This document shows, piece by piece, positions 40,395-41,142 of a stretch of DNA of 41,142 nucleotides. The first letter of the stretch is position 1. Each line of letters starts with the position of its first letter. The DNA is from Cupriavidus lacunae (GTDB taxonomy: Bacteria; Pseudomonadota; Gammaproteobacteria; Burkholderiales; Burkholderiaceae). Under the pieces are notes generated by a model that saw only the letters and a program-made list of their open reading frames with translations, ran no database searches and was not told the origin of the DNA. The translations under genes and the position numbers were made by a program. The stretch spans positions 1-41,142 of the forward strand of contig NZ_QKWJ01000064.1 of NCBI RefSeq assembly GCF_003353055.1. The letters are read 5' to 3'.

Positions 40395-41142
40395 TCAAGT
40401 GTTGCTCATAGCAAAGGCGACATCGGGGTAGCGCGACTCGATGGTACGGCGTGTCTCACCGCGCAGGATGTACGGATTTTCCATCAGGGTGCGCCAGGTA
40501 AAACGACCTTTGCGACTGGTAACCAGACGCCGAAGCGCCACCGCTCCATACCATCCCCGACTATTCAGGCCCTCCAACACCCATGTTTTCGCCTGTCCCG
40601 GCGCTGGCGCCAGAACATGGTCGCGCATCAGCGAGCGGAACCCCCGCCTATATTTGCGCGCAAGCCAGTACCCGAACTTCCAGAAGACAGATCGGTCCAG
40701 CTTTTTGAACATGGTGGCTGTGTAGTCGGTGTATTGATAGAAGGCAGCCCAGCCAACGATCTGCCGATTCAGGCTTTCCATCAGGTCCATCCGGTTCATG
40801 CCGTAGTTGCCCGACAGTTGCTTGACGAGCCTCCCGGCAAAGCCGCGATACTTCTCCCACGGTATGGTCGTCACAGGCCTCATGCTGCCGCGTGGCCCAC
40901 GCTTGCGAATGATCCGGTGGCCGAGGAAGACAAAGCCGTCGTTCACATGCGTGATATGGGTTTTCTCCATATTCAGCGTGAGTTTCAACTCGCCTTCAAG
41001 GAACCCACGACATGCTTCGCGTACTGCCTCGGCATGTTCGCGTGTGCCCTTTACCACAATCACAAAGTCGTCCGCGTATCGACAGTAGGCCACTGCTGGC
41101 TTCCACTGCCGGCTTTCTCGAACAGCAATGGGTCGCTGTTTA
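40395..41142 (-). CDS. ltrA: Group II intron reverse transcriptase/maturase, 5'-truncated by window edge
   Basis: About 248 codons are visible and the frame is open to the window edge (KQRPIAVRESRQWKPAVAYC). The polymerase active site CRYADDFVIV is followed by thumb and maturase regions (LNMEKTHITHVNDGFVFLGH; RQIVGWAAFYQYTDYT) and GRFTWRTLMENPYILRGETR. The latter recalls the end of intron proteins that lack a full endonuclease domain. The protein reverse-transcribes the intron and aids its splicing. The stop lies 5 nt before domain V, as expected for this element type. Confidence 0.88.
   Translation of the reverse strand, partial: KQRPIAVRESRQWKPAVAYCRYADDFVIVVKGTREHAEAVREACRGFLEGELKLTLNMEKTHITHVNDGFVFLGHRIIRKRGPRGSMRPVTTIPWEKYRGFAGRLVKQLSGNYGMNRMDLMESLNRQIVGWAAFYQYTDYTATMFKKLDRSVFWKFGYWLARKYRRGFRSLMRDHVLAPAPGQAKTWVLEGLNSRGWYGAVALRRLVTSRKGRFTWRTLMENPYILRGETRRTIESRYPDVAFAMSNT

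Larger units (their letters stand above)
40310..41142 (-). mobile_element. Group II intron, 3' portion (runs off the window)
   Basis: The element comprises the intron-encoded protein and, 3' of it, RNA domains V and VI. It is inserted in the same orientation as the IS3 transposase gene, whose homology resumes at about 40309. The 5' part lies beyond the window. Confidence 0.75.

Noticed and set aside
1..41142. CRISPR array
   Set aside because: No regularly spaced repeats were found; the repeats present are inverted, hexameric or two-copy only.

Overview
The window reads as DNA of a Cupriavidus/Ralstonia-type beta-proteobacterium. The GC is high. The flavohaemoprotein is 403 residues long and, as I remember it, very close to the FHP protein of Cupriavidus necator. 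Phasin and acetoacetyl-CoA reductase genes of polyhydroxybutyrate (PHB) metabolism are present, as are IS5- and IS3-family insertion sequences. The genus is an inference. The many remnants and mobile elements suggest a plastic accessory region or secondary replicon rather than core chromosome.

Left part (1-9.8 kb): a phasin gene and phaB are separated by an IS5-family element bounded by TTA direct repeats; its right end touches the phaB ribosome binding site. Then come a hemerythrin-domain gene, a small haem-c protein, a SulP transporter with a STAS domain, a zinc-ribbon orphan and a flavohaemoprotein (NO dioxygenase). The last sits between two copies of a tyrosine-recombinase 3' end.

Central part (9.8-35.2 kb): a stress and low-oxygen survival island. 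It holds four double-domain and three single-domain universal stress proteins (Usp), a metallo-beta-lactamase/beta-CASP protein, a NarL-type two-component pair, a fused acyl-CoA synthetase/GNAT acetyltransferase, Hsp20, an FNR-type regulator with the cysteines of an oxygen-labile iron-sulfur cluster, an AMP/thymidine phosphorylase-like enzyme, a flavodoxin, DUF1488, lipoproteins, a second phasin, a BCAM0308-like protein, an alpha/beta hydrolase, DUF883, a nitroreductase, an APH/P-loop kinase fusion and DUF2892. FNR-like boxes (TTGAT-N4-ATCAA, perfect or near-perfect) lie about 65-110 bp upstream of several of these genes and upstream of the hemerythrin and hmp genes. The regulator keeps the E-x-x-S-R recognition motif that reads this sequence, so a locally encoded oxygen-responsive regulon is the most economical model.

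The island is also decaying. It contains a deleted Mg-type P-ATPase, a PRPP-synthetase N-terminus joined to a DksA-type zinc finger, a phaB pseudogene behind the second phasin, a frameshifted nitroreductase N-terminus, a small cysteine protein cut by an in-frame TGA, and two Usp fragments.

Right part (35.2-41.1 kb): sparse. It has an unrecognised 121-residue gene, an H-NS pseudogene, a SnoaL-like secreted protein, a second hemerythrin-domain protein and a roughly 90-bp repeat present twice. At the edge, a group II intron lies inside an IS3 transposase gene and continues beyond the window.
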